Shown: positions 38,137-49,680 of the stretch, piece by piece
Layout of the letters: every line of letters starts with the position of its first letter
How positions within the stretch are numbered: the first letter of the stretch is position 1
Assembly: GCA_028622995.1 (NCBI GenBank)
Contig: JAJQJQ010000035.1
Coordinates: forward strand, 2,480,001-2,544,000
Source: Panagrolaimus kolymaensis
Lineage: Eukaryota > Nematoda > Chromadorea > Rhabditida > Panagrolaimidae
Direction: 5' to 3'
Length of the DNA: 64,000 nucleotides
The notes under the pieces: model-generated
The model's database searches: none
What the model saw: only the letters and a program-made list of their open reading frames with translations
What the model was told of the DNA's origin: nothing
Program-made: the position numbers and the translations under genes

Positions 38137-40476
38137 CAATGAAGCAGTTCAACTTGGTTTTTTAGAGGGGAAAAAGCTTTTTTGAATAAATAAAAAACGC
38201 ATTTTTACAATATCAAAAAGCAAACATAAAATTTTAAAAATGCAAGAAAAATCAATAATAAATTTTGTTTAGAAGATTTATCAAAATTTACAAATTTTCC
38301 TTATTTCAAAACATTTTTCTTAAAACTTTTTTTTGTGGAAAACAATAAATTCAATCAAATTTGCTGAACCCCTTTTAAAAAAAGTTGAACTGCTTCCAAC
38401 TTCTTTTTTTTTTATATTGTTTTGAAAATAGTTTCAGCAAAATTCAATCAAATTTATTTACTCTAATTTTTATAAACGTTTGTGAAGACGCTGCATTTTT
38501 TTCTTTTTGTTTTTTGTCGTCTTTTTTTAAACCCCTTTTTTCAATTTAATCAATCAATCAACCAAAATTCTTGATACTTGTGATAATTAATATTTTTACC
38601 TTTATGTAATAATAATAGGTCAAAAAAATGTGTTGTTAATAATTAAAATTAATTTTTTTCGCTCTATTAATTTCTATCTCCAAATTAAAAATATTCAAAT
38701 CTTTGTGATTCGACGTCATTCCTTGTTTTGTTTTCTATGTTAAATTTTGTATATTTTTTATGTTTTGTTGATAGTAAAAAAAGAAAAAAGTTAAATATCT
38801 TTCAAGTTTCAAAAAAATATTTGATTGCTGTTTCTCATATTTTTTTTCTTTATGTGTTTTTTTGTTTTGCGGTTTTGTTAAACATGTTTTAAAATGTATC
38901 ATTTTCTTTATCTTATTATTCCCCGGTGACGTCTCCTTCTTTTTCATGCGTTGTTGTATCTTCTTCGATTAGCTTATTTTTTTAAACTTTTTATCAATCA
39001 AAATTGTTGTTGATTTTCTTCATAATTTTTTTTCATTCATTCATGGATTTTTGTAATATATCTTTTGATAGTAAAAAATATTCTTAAATTTTATCTTACA
39101 ATTTTTTTATAATTCTTTTTTGGTTGTTCAAACAATTGTTTTTCTTGATTCTCGGTTTTATCTCTCTCTCTCTCTCCTCTGTGTTGTTACACATGTTTGT
39201 TTTCATTATTAATCCATTTTTTGTTGCTATTTTTTTCATGGCACTTTTTTTATTCTCTCTTTATTTTTTGGAAAAATAAATAAATAAATTAAAACTTATT
39301 ATTATTACATATGTTTTTCTTTTTCTTTTTACGTTGAAAAAAATAAAATAAAAAACTTATAAATTAAATTTGAAAAAAAAAACAAAAAAAAAATCCAATT
39401 AATTTAAAGCATTTAGTAGGTTAAAAATAGCATTAAAGTATCCTAAAAATAACCTGTTCTTCTTCCCTCCTCCTCTTTGGCATCTCACATTTCCATGTTA
39501 TTTTTTTTCTCGCTATAACTTGGATGAAAGAAAGCTTATAAATAATAATTTTGAAAATACCTAATAAATTCTGTTGTTGTTATTTCGAAAAAAGTAACAG
39601 GTGTCAACGAAAAGAAAAAAAGTATGTACGTCAAACATAAAAAAATTTTTGAACTTTAGAAAGAAAAAATAATCCCAAAAAATGTGACAAATTTGTTTAA
39701 AAACCCTGAGGGAGACGACATGAAATCGCTTCGTGTCGTGTGCTTACATTTTTTTGTCCTTTACTTCTTCGCTAAAGCAAACAACATTCATTGATGCTGC
39801 TGCTTCTCTTTCACTTGCTTATCGTTAAGTTAGAAAATCATGATTCAACCTTTTTTCTTTCTTCGCTCCATTCCTCTTTTTATTGCTTCTCAATTTTCTG
39901 ACCAATGGTAAAAGGAAAAATCCTTCGTGGTGGGCATCATCACTGTGTAAACATGAAGTTATCTCTCTTCTCAATAAGCATCAACGCCAGCTTTTTGAAA
40001 TAATTCCATGATGAAAAAATAATATTAAAAACCGCATATCAAATAAAGCATCATCACCATCCATGATTGTCCATTGCATGCAAAAAAAATAATATACACA
40101 ATAACAAAGTTCAAGATTTTTATTTATAAAATAATAAAACCGACGAAGAATAAACAAAGAATAAAGGGAAAAAAGATGAAAATGAAACAATGAAGCTTCC
40201 ATAATGGTTGTTTAGCAATATAAACCCGCTTAATTTGAGAGAACTTGAGAGAGATACACCATGAAAGTATTCTAAAGAAATGAATGAACATTAGTTAAAT
40301 AATTTTAAGGGAAAGAACAAACAGAAGAAAAAAGAAAGCAGTAAACAAACTTACAACTTAACAAAAACATGATTTAAAACATAAAAAAAAGGAAATCAAC
40401 AAGATGTAACGATCCTATCATATTAAAAAGGATGGGAGAGGGGAAAGAGCATATTTTATTATTATCATTGATTCCA
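38137..40476. other. mef-2 3' region and gei-17 downstream spacer
   Basis: Convergent intergenic DNA between two stop codons. It contains the inverted repeat 38141-38396, several AATAAA motifs and microsatellite-like CT and AAT runs. No coding sequence seen. Confidence 0.5.
38141..38396 (+). repeat. 15-bp inverted repeat in mef-2 3' UTR
   Basis: GAAGCAGTTCAACTT at 38141-38155 is the exact complement of 38382-38396, with AG-rich/CT-rich matches next to both arms. It starts 4 nt after the mef-2 stop, so a transcript could form a stem with a loop of about 226 nt. Confidence 0.6.
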
Positions 40477-43402
40477 TTACGAAGAATTAAAATTAACAGA
40501 AGAGGCTTGTGAATCACGAAGAAACACTGCATTGATAAAATGTGATAAACCATCTGCGACTTCGTATTCAATAAGATCAGATATACGATTAGTATAAGAA
40601 AACTGACTTGAGTCAAGCTTTATAGCAACATCAACATGAACGCCATTGCGTCGAGATGTATTGTTATTGGGTGGATCAATGGATGAACCATTGTTGACTT
40701 CAGATAATTGAGGAGGATTTGAATCAGTACTTCGACCATTATTTGAATCATTAGTTGAATTGGAATTATCTCGTGTTCTCACAGGGGCAGGGAAATGTGG
40801 AGAATCTTCATCATCACTTGAATCAATGACAATAATGTCGGAATCGTTGATGGTACTGGGAGCAGCTGCAGCTGGCCTTGATGTTGGTTGTTTACGTCTC
40901 AATGGTGTATTTGATCTTGAATTATCAGAAGAAGATGAGGATGATGTTGTTGTTGATCTGGTTCTTGTACTTCTTGATGATGAAAACTCTCTATCATTCA
41001 TTCGTGCTCGCTTAGCGTTAGGTGGGGCAGTTGATAATGACTTCGCAGTAATGTTTACTCCATTGGTTGTTAAAGGCGTTCGAGATGGTGAAATTGATGC
41101 ATTCGATGCAGGTGGGGGAGTTTCATCTTCATCACTATCATCAAGAGTAATAATTTCTGCGTCGTCTTTCTTTGTTTTTGATGCAGGTGTTGATGCTTTC
41201 GCGTTAATATCTTGAATTTCTGCTTTGGCTGTTTTTGATGGGGTAATATCGTCGTCATCGGAAAGGGTATCACATGCAACTTCTAAAATCTTCCAATTTC
41301 CATCACGAAGTATTTCAACTTCTTCGACGTTTAATTCAACAGCTCCCAACAAATCCAAGAAATATCTAAAACATTAAACATAAGCTTCCAAACATAAAAA
41401 AAGAATAAAACTTACTGATCAATAATAAGATTATCATAATGTGCATTAGCATTGCATTGAGGACACTTCCACGATGGACGCTTTTCATTCATATTGAGAA
41501 AGTTCAGGAGATCAAAACATTGCAAATGGTGGCAGTTTTTGGTTCGAGCAGGAATTCGCATTCGTGTTTTCATCAACTGAAAAAAATGTATGAGGTTAAT
41601 TTACTTCCAAGTAAGCTAAGAAACGTTGGGAAGAACGATGTAGCTCTCGCATAACTTCTTCCAAGACAAAGGGTTCATGTTATATCCTTGTTAGGGATAA
41701 ACAAAGAGAGATGACAGAAGTGAGAGATGAACAGCACAAAACATAAGAAGGAAATGAATACATTTATTCCGGGGACAAGACAAGTTTATATACGAATAGA
41801 ATGTATCATTATTGAATAAACAAATATGCTAATTCAATGGATGTTACAGTTCATATCAACGTGACTTACAGGACAAAGGAGTGATATCTTCAATTGACTC
41901 AATGCAATATTATCATCATCACCATCAAGCATAAGAGCAATGCGTTTTTTTGTATCATCCGCAGTTCTTCGTAAACCAGCGTTGAGTTGTCTAGACAATA
42001 AAATATCTGAGTTTTGTCGATGAACTAACCATATACCAATAGCCCAAGTACGACGATCAGAAAACCAATCAATTTCTACCTTCTGCAAACGTCCTGGACG
42101 TTGGGATTGAACATATGGTGTTATGTCAACAGGACGTGAATAACGTTTTTGTTCAGCATTTGGTTTGTTTGTGGGAATGATAGCCTACAAAGAAATTGAT
42201 ATAGCAAAAGCTTGTAAAAAGTCAAAATGACATACTGGAAGCATAACAGGGTTATCATTAACTCTAATAGAACAATTAGGTGGGAAGTCATCAGCTTGCT
42301 CAATATCAGCTTCAAACAAGAACATACGAAGTAGAATTTCGTATCTTGGAGTGGGGTGATCACCACGATAAGTAATTAGTGGAACGTGTTCTGGTGCGAT
42401 TGTAAAAGGAAAACTGCAGCGACATTCCCCAGATCGACCATTTAAAGCTTGCAATTCACTCATTTTTAATACCACCTGAAAATGAGCCATTAGAAATAAA
42501 TATGAAAAATTTAGTAGTCAAACAAACTTACCGCATTGACGTCGTAGAATGGCAACCTTGTGATACTCATTTTTTCCGCTCTACCACCAGTTCTTGAAGG
42601 CATAACAACTGGACCTCCAGAATTCATGCCATTTCCCGCTTGATTCGGCATATATGCATTTGAATATTGTACAGCTGGAGGACGGGGAAAATATGTAGGG
42701 GGTGGGCGTTGAAATTGATTGAATGGAGGTTTCAATGAATGCATTACGTTAGGTTGTAATGAAGGTGTACGAGTAACTTCTCGAATTCTTTGACAGGTTG
42801 TTGTTTGCGTTTTCTTGTCGCGCAATAAATTATATATTCTTGTAATCAATTCTTGTTTGCGACCGTTTGAGCGCTGGGGATCAAAATATTGGAGGATGGC
42901 TTGAAGTTGAGGAACTCGTAAGGTTGAAATCAACGACTAAAGGAAAGGTAAGTATAAATTTAAAAAATGAAGAAAGATTTACAAAATAAAGGAAGCGGTT
43001 AATTAATCGATATTGATCAAGCTTTTCTGTCGCGACATAATAATAAGGGAATGAAGCAACTACGGTGAAAAATGAAATCAAGCTTACGAAAATGTGAGAT
43101 TAAAAAATATGAAAAAAATGTTTAGTCAAGAATAAAAAGCTAGATTATCACCCAAATTTATGCTATAATTATTTTTGTAAGAAAGTTTTCAGTTAAAAAA
43201 CGTCTCATCGAAACGACTCGTAGTGACAAAGATAGTTTAAGTTTCATTTAGCCAAAATATAAAAAAGGATGGGGCGTGGATGGAAAAAATGTTTGGTAGT
43301 AGCTTTCTTAATTTCCATTGAAACAAACAACCAAACTAGTCTCAATCAATAAAAAAATCATGAAAAAAAATTACTTACTGTACACGATTCTATTTCATTC
43401 AT
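40477..43402 (-). CDS. gei-17: PIAS-type SUMO E3 ligase
   Basis: Exons 5' to 3': 43402-43375 (tentative), 43059-42983, 42936-42532, 42475-42236, 42184-41870, 41576-41416 and 41365-40477, about 704 residues. A SAP DNA-binding helix pair lies at about 36-75 (LRVPQLQAIL, NGRKQELITRIYNLL). A PINIT region begins near LPFYDVNAV. The SP-RING zinc finger at about 355-410 shows CPLMKTRMRIPARTKNCHHL, CFD, MNEKRPSWKCPQC and LIID, as in PIAS proteins. Two SUMO-interaction motifs with acidic tails follow (EIITLDDSDED, DIIVIDSSDDED) in a Ser/Thr-rich C-terminus. It would bring SUMO-loaded UBC-9 to nuclear substrates. The first exon is chosen only because its phase fits; the true start could differ. Confidence 0.9.
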
Positions 43403-44084
43403 CTTTCTTTTACCAAGTATGGGCTAAAAAAGCTAAAGTATAAACGATAAACCGCCGACAAAAAAGCAATAATAAAGAGCAAAAATTACATTAACATTTC
43501 ATTAAATATTTAAATTTGGTGGCCCTTAGGCCATTAACCAATCGAGTTATTTTCATAATAAACAACTCTTAAACAATAATCAACCAGCAAATGGAAAATC
43601 TTTATTTTCAATACATTTTTAAAATAGCAAAAAAGTTAAAAGAAAGTAAAATGTAAAAATGAAGAAGGACTTGTATCTAAAATCACCACATTTTTACAAA
43701 TTATGGTAGGAAAAGATTATTTAATTTCATGCTAAAACCCAGATAAATTGCCGTGAATTTAAATATTTTTTGTGATAAGAATAATAAACCCAATAGAAGA
43801 AATTGAAATTATTGAAAGTTTTACAAGTTTTTTGAACATTTTTGTATTTTTTTGCGGTGCTCGAAAAGCTGAGCTTACAACATGAAAAAAGCTCTTCAGC
43901 CTTCCATAATTCCCAAAATGAAGATTTTTGTTTTTTTAATTAAAAGGCCTCATCAATTTTACATTTCTTAATAATAAAAAAATTATCTACAACAAAAACA
44001 TTTTTTTCAATCTCTAATTATTTTTTTCTTATCCTCACCCATTTGGGAAAACCTATTTATTTTATATATATATTTTTATTTTAT
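43403..44084. other. spacer between nduf-7 and gei-17
   Basis: AT-rich DNA between two minus-strand genes, holding the gei-17 promoter side and the nduf-7 3' end. Nothing else seen. At 680 bp the gap is wide for a nematode operon. Confidence 0.5.
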
Positions 44085-45207
44085 TTATTTACGATACCAT
44101 AGTTGCGCATCACGACGTCGTTTAATTTTCTTTTGAAGTTGTAATACTCCATAAAGTAAAGCTTCAGCAGTTGGGGGACATCCTGGAACATAAATATCCA
44201 CTGGAATAATTCGATCACATCCTCGAACAACGGAATACGCATAATGATAATATCCTCCTCCATTTGCGCAAGAACCCATAGAAATAACCCATCTATTTTC
44301 AGGCATTTGATCATAAATTCTTCGCAATGCTGGCGCCATTTTATTTGTAAGTGTACCAGCAACAAAAATTAAATCGGCCTACAAAATGGGAAAAAAATTG
44401 GTTTAGTTATTTATATAAATTATGGAATATTTAAAAAACAGTAATTTATGCTTCTCAAAAAAATTCAAAGAAATTAGTTTTTTTGAAGTAAAGTAAAGCT
44501 CAAAAAAATGGTAAAATAATCTTCCTTAAAAAAGTGGGAGAATTTTTAGTAGTTTTTAGAAAAATGTTTGAATCTATAAAAATCTATTTTGTCTTCCACT
44601 TTTTTTACTACCAATATCGTCAAAATGAAGCAAAGTTAAAAACGAGAGAGAGAAAAAAAAAGGTTTAATTAAACTTGACTAATATTTTTTTCCTCTATGG
44701 AAGAATATATAAAAATCGATGCTCACAAATTTAAGGGAAAAAATGTTTTCAAAAGTCAAGCAAAAGTTTACTGGAAAAAATTGCTAAACTTTAATTAAAA
44801 ATTTTTTCTTTGGAATATATAAATGTTAGTTGAAAGGAGGCGAGGCTACTTACTTGACGTGGAGAAGCTCGAAAAACTACCCCATATCGATCCATATCAT
44901 ATCGAGGTGCAGCAAAATGCATCATTTCTACCGCACAACATGCTAATCCAAAGGTTAAAGGCCATAATGATGTCCGTTGAGCCATATTTATAACATCATC
45001 AATTCGAGCTAAAGCATATTCAGCTTTAGATGTTGGAGAAGTGAATGGAGTTCCAGTTTTTCCCATACCCATTGGAGTTTCATTATGCTGCTTTAAAGGT
45101 GATGGAGGAAGTTTGGGTGGTAGTAAGGATGAGGATACAATGGCTGAAGTTCCAATACTTCGATTTAAAATAAATATTTGGGGTAGTCGTTGAACCAACG
45201 ACGACAT
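44085..45207 (-). CDS. nduf-7: NADH dehydrogenase Fe-S subunit 7 (complex I PSST/NDUFS7)
   Basis: Two exons, 45207-44854 and 44378-44085, 215 residues, close to the usual length. A Ser/Leu-rich N-terminus (about 1-45) fits a mitochondrial targeting peptide. The core contains [11 protein letters not shown] with adjacent Cys 90 and 91, GSCANGGG (Cys 155) and VPGCPP (Cys 185), the four ligands of the terminal N2 [4Fe-4S] cluster that reduces ubiquinone in complex I of the inner membrane. [13 protein letters not shown] near the end is also typical. The ATG at 45207 was chosen over the upstream GTG in the same frame. No defect seen. Confidence 0.96.
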
Positions 45208-46012
45208 CACTGCTTTCTGAGGCTGGAAAAAAATATGGTAGTTTTATAATAAAAATGAAAAAAATAGGTTGAAGAAAAGAGGAAATAGGAAATTTTAAGA
45301 ATTTCAACTGCGAAAAAAGAATGAATTAAGTTTTTTATTTCAAAAGGTCGATCTGAAGAAATAAAACAAAAAACAAAGTCTGAAATGCCTGAGAAGAAAG
45401 CGCGGGGTCTGCTTTTTATGAAAGCTTTTATTTTATTATTATCGCTGCTTGTTTGTCCATCATTCCATCATCAATTTTTTTTTGTTTTTAGTGAAATATA
45501 TGGTTTTTCGCGTAAATAATTTCAGGAATTTGCGGGAAATTTAAAAAATAAAAAATTATTATTGATTGAAAATTACTCTCAGCCTTTGAGCAATAAATTT
45601 TGGGTAATTTGATCACATGCTTTGAATTAAAAAAAAGTCTTTAAAATGAAAAACAATTTTTGAATGAAAAAAACGAAAGAAAAAATAAATAATTTCTTTT
45701 CACACAAAAAAGCAAAGAAAAATATTTTATATATTCCACCAACGACTGGCCCTTTTTCTCAGTTCATTCAATGGTCTTTTTTTTTCTTCGCTTTACTTTG
45801 AAAAAATTTCATTCAAGTCGAATGGATTGAGTATGTTTTTTGCAAGTCGTTGATTGCGTTGCAAGTTGCAAAAAACCTAAAAATCAAATTTTAACATAGC
45901 CTTTGAATGGTTTCCATTACTTCGTTATTTTAAAGGCGGGAATACTGTATTTCTATGTAAAATTATGTTGTTCAAAAGTGTTGTTTTTTAATAGAAAAAA
46001 TGTTTTATATTT
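45208..46012. other. intergenic, AT-rich
   Basis: Upstream flank of nduf-7. A possible splice acceptor lies near 45310 but no exon is evident. No feature beyond T/A tracts. Confidence 0.5.
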
Positions 46013-46016
46013 TTAA

Positions 46017-46208
46017 AGGGACATAGCTATTTGATGCCTTTTTTCAAATTTCATTTTCCCGCAATTACCCGCAAGCGTAAAGATGAAGCGAGCTTTTTTC
46101 CGTGCAAGTTTACTGTATTACACGGAAAAAAGCTCGCTTCATCTTTACGCTTGCGGGTAATTGCGGGAAAATGAAATTTGAAAAAAGGCATCAAATAGCT
46201 ATGTTCCT
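46017..46208. mobile_element. 192-bp near-perfect palindrome flanked by TTAA
   Basis: Arms 46017-46104 and 46121-46208 are complementary over 88 nt with one visible mismatch (46020 versus 46205) around a 16-nt loop (46105-46120). TTAA occurs at 46013-46016 and 46209-46212. TTAA is the piggyBac-type duplication, although the ends (AGGGACATAGC) do not start with the usual CCC/TTAACC-like terminus, so the superfamily is uncertain. A foldback MITE is the best description. It lies 59 nt beyond the stop codon of the defensin gene and could be included in its 3' UTR. Confidence 0.75.
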
Positions 46209-46267
46209 TTAAATAAGAAAATTAAATTAATTATTTTTATGAAAATGAGTAAAAAAAAAGCATTGGA

Positions 46268-46703
46268 TTATTTGCGTCCTTTGGAAGGAATATTAGGCCA
46301 TGCACCTCCACCGCCTCCACATCGGCTGCAAACACATACAGGACGACCACTGCGTTTTTGACATGTTCCTGTTCCACAGTTCTGAAAAACATAAACATTG
46401 GATAAAAAGTTTAATTGCAAAAAAAAAAATTTGAATTTAAATTTCAAAAAACTACTCTAATTTAAGAAAAATGTTTGATAGTTTTATTTTTTTAGTTAAA
46501 GCATCTTAATTTATTTCGAAGAGTCATTATCATCAAACCTGATATTTGCATGAAGTAATACAAGCGCCTGCTGCAACTTTACTTAGAAATGGAGTATCCA
46601 TTCGAGCACATGAAGTTAAAATTAAATCAGCTTTTACAACAGAATCCAATAAAACTGCGAAAATAAAAATCAAAGCAATGATGACTTTTTGAATTTTAGT
46701 CAT
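46268..46703 (-). CDS. abf: ABF-type CS-alpha-beta defensin (antibacterial factor)
   Basis: Two exons, 46703-46539 and 46381-46268, 92 residues. A hydrophobic signal peptide (about 1-25) precedes a mature domain with eight cysteines at 32, 48, 52, 57, 62, 71, 73 and 76. Key blocks are SCARMDTPFLSKVAAGACIT, TSCKYQNCGTG and RSGRPVCVCSRC, very close to nematode ABF/ASABF defensins. These are secreted from pharynx or intestine and act on microbial membranes; this is family knowledge. A Gly-rich tail (five Gly then AWPN) follows the last Cys. The gene is small and split, so it is easily missed by simple open-frame searches. Confidence 0.9.
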
Positions 46704-47760
46704 TTTTTTATGAAGATACCGTAGAAGTGTGTTATCTAAAACAAATTCACTTAACTTTTTTTATTCTCACAAAAAAACATAAAAACACAAAAGGCGTTGT
46801 TAATTTGTGTAAATCAAAAAATGGCTACATTCAAGAAAAATTCTTAAAAGAGCGACCGTTTAATTTTTTTTTCAGATTTTTAGAATTATAAAATTAAAAT
46901 TTTTAAATGAAAAAATCTTTTTTTTCACACCATTTTTTTTATAAATTTACATACAATCAGAAACTATGTGAAAATGAAAAAAAAAATGCATTTGAAATAA
47001 CTAAAACTTTAAAAATTGCATAAAACTTTCAAACTTTTATATTGGTTGCTTGGATGGATTAATGGAAAATAATTACACCATTGAATGTCTTTTTTTTTCT
47101 TTCTATCGAATTTGCAGAAGATTAAAGAAAAAGAGAACGATCATCATTTATGACTAATGATTTATCTTGTTTATTATTTTTTATTTTGAATGACTCAATT
47201 ATGAATGAGTAACTTTATTTTTTTATATTTATTTTTGACTACATGAACGGCGATAACATAATGATATTGTTTCGTACCTTCTTAATAAAAAAAAAGAAAT
47301 GAATGTTTATTTCTGCTTTTTTTAAATCCAAAAAGAAAAAATTATTTTATGTCAATTTAATTAATTTTTTTAATTACAAAAGTTGAATTAAAAATTTTGC
47401 AACAAAAAAAAGAAGTTTCCTGGGGCAATAAAAAAAATCTTCGGTTTCAATATATATTTATTTTCTTCAATTGATTACCTTAAAAATTGAGCTTTTTTTG
47501 TAATTAAAATAATTTGAATTATTTTTTTTTGTAAATCTTTGATTTTTCTTTGAAATAAAAAAATATTTCTTTTAATTAATTAAAAACGTCTTCAAATTTT
47601 TCTATTTTCTTTCCATTTTGACGACATTACTCACATTAGACATTTTTTCTTTTGTATGAAAATATTCATAAATAAAACAATGCTTTTTCTAATTAGTGTT
47701 TTTAAATTGTTTAAAATTTCAAAATTTATTTTACCATTGTTTCTGTTAAAAAAAATTTCG
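46704..47760. other. divergent spacer between defensin and CAP gene
   Basis: About 1.1 kb of AT-rich DNA between two divergently transcribed secreted-protein genes, probably holding both promoters. A TTTTAG acceptor-like site near 46738 (minus) precedes the defensin ATG. Confidence 0.5.
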
Positions 47761-47768
47761 TATATAAA
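47761..47768 (+). promoter_or_regulatory. TATA box of CAP gene
   Basis: TATATAAA begins 53 nt upstream of the ATG at 47814, the right distance for a core promoter with a short leader. Confidence 0.5.
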
Positions 47769-47813
47769 CGAAAATTTAAAATAAAATTTTCTAATATTTA
47801 AAAAACTCAAAAA

Positions 47814-48839
47814 ATGCGCTTTTGCATTTTAATCTGTCTCGTCTTAACTTATTTCAACTATGCTGCTTCCTCAAACGAAAAATATCCATATTCATCAACT
47901 TCTGAAGAAGATCCAACAACTGTAACTTTTGAAACAAATCCATTTCTTGCCAAAAATGCCGAATCTGCTCAACCTGGATTCACTGATATTGATTCAGTTG
48001 AATGTGAAACAAATCCATTAAGCATGGAACTTCGCCTTCAACTTCTCAACGACCATAATTATTACCGCTCTATCCTTGCTAATGGTGAAGCAGAAATGCC
48101 AGGTAAATTAATAAAAAGTTTTTATCATTTCCCACATTTTTTGGAACCAAAAATCTAAAACCGAAAAAAACTTGATAGTTTAAGATTTTTTTTAAAAACC
48201 AAAATTTTGAAGGTCAAAAAAATTTAACAAAAAACCCAAAAATTTTTGATTGCCAAAACGCTTTAAATTTTTTATTAATGTGATAAAAAAATTTCAGACA
48301 ACCAATTTGCTTCATCCGCAGCAAATATGTATAAATTAAAATATAGTTGTAAACTAGAAAATATGGCTCAAAAATGGGCAAATAAACATATAATTGGACA
48401 TAATAAAAATCGAACCATTCCTTCGGGTGAAAATTGGTTTATGAAATGGCGAAGTGGCGGCGGCGGCGGCGAAGAATCAGCTGAAAATGAAGTAATTAAT
48501 CAAACAAGCATTTATTGGTGGAATGAATTAATTAAATTTGGTGGAATTTCAACTTCAAATGTTACATTTACTAAAGCTTTAAGCGAACTTGGAATTGGAC
48601 ATTGGTCACAAATGGCTTGGGGCAAAGCCCAATTTATTGGATGCGGATTAAGTGTTTTTCCAAATACCGAACATGAAGGATATACAAATTATTTCGTTGT
48701 TTGTAATTATTATCCTCAAGGAAATGTTCTTGGAAGCCCAATTTATGAAATTGGTTATCCATGCAAAAAAGACAGCGAATGCACAACAATTCCAAATTCT
48801 GTCTGTGTTATTGAAAGTGGACTTTGTTATGCAAATTAA
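47814..48839 (+). CDS. CAP/SCP (venom-allergen-like) secreted protein
   Basis: Two exons, 47814-48102 and 48298-48839, 276 residues. A signal peptide (about 1-19) is followed by an acidic Thr/Ser-rich linker. The CAP domain begins at LRLQLLNDHNYYRS. The signature GHWSQMAWGKAQFIGCG (CAP1) and YFVVCNYYPQGNVLG (CAP2) are present, and HIIGHN gives the expected histidine. A short Cys-rich tail (PCKKDSECTTIPNSVC) closes the protein. CAP proteins are secreted and abundant in nematodes; their role here cannot be told from sequence. A run of five Gly with a GGC repeat lies at about 48456-48470. Confidence 0.92.
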
Positions 48840-49680
48840 TTGATTAATCAATTTTTCTTTAATAATTTTGTGATTTTTTTGTTGATAAAAAACAAAAATT
48901 TCATTATCGAATGTTGCAATAAAAAATTTTTTTGAATTGAATGCTTCTCTTTTTTTTTGTTGAGTAAAATTTGATGGTCATAAAGCAAAAATTTTTTATT
49001 TAATTTTGCATAGCATTTTCATGGATTCATCCAGCCAGAAATTTGTTTGTAGAAAATTCATTTTTAAATTTTATAAAAATGTATTTTTTGTTTCTCTCAA
49101 ATTTTTACGTTTTCATTGTTTTGAAATCAATATGGGTTAGAAACACTTATTTCCCTTGTTGATGATTAACGATAATTGTTTTTGATATGTCGTTTTGTTG
49201 TTTAACGATTGAAAATATGTGCAAAAAAGTGACATGTGAGAGAGATCAATTTAATTTAACAGAATTACGCAAAGTGAAGAAGACGCAAATCAAAGTTTTT
49301 CGATGAAAAAGAACTTATTTTTTATTTTATTTAGGTAACTCACTGGTACATCTTTATCATTCTCAATCCTTGTATGTACAATCAAGTTTTCAAAGTCTTT
49401 GATGCTCAATTATTTATTTTTTTTTTTTTGCACCCTGTGTTAACTTAATTTTTAACAAAAAAAAAGGAGGAGTTTACGAAGAGAAAAAAAATGTTTGAAA
49501 TATTATTTTTTTTAGTTATTAACTGTGGGAATCAAATAAATATGTATAAAAGAAACGAAAAAAATTATAAAATTAAAGAAATCAATTGCAAATTGCAATT
49601 TTTGATATAAAATTTATTTTCCAAATTTATTATATAAATTATTTTTGCTTTTTTTATTAAAACTTTTTAAATTTTGAATA
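48840..49680. other. intergenic, AT-rich
   Basis: CAP 3' end (AATAAA-like near 48919) and the upstream region of the transporter. No coding sequence seen. Confidence 0.5.

Noticed and set aside
39419..39428. TTAAAAATAG, a MEF2-type site downstream of mef-2
   Set aside because: The motif is all A/T but one base and recurs by chance in such AT-rich DNA; no support for autoregulation.
40760..41215. 151-residue plus-strand frame
   Set aside because: Antisense shadow of the Ser-rich last exon of gei-17.
44662..44680. GGTTTAATTAAACTTGACT, resembling the nematode SL1 leader start
   Set aside because: It matches only the first ten bases of SL1, lacks the CCCAAGTTTGAG part and the donor/Sm-site layout of an SL RNA gene.
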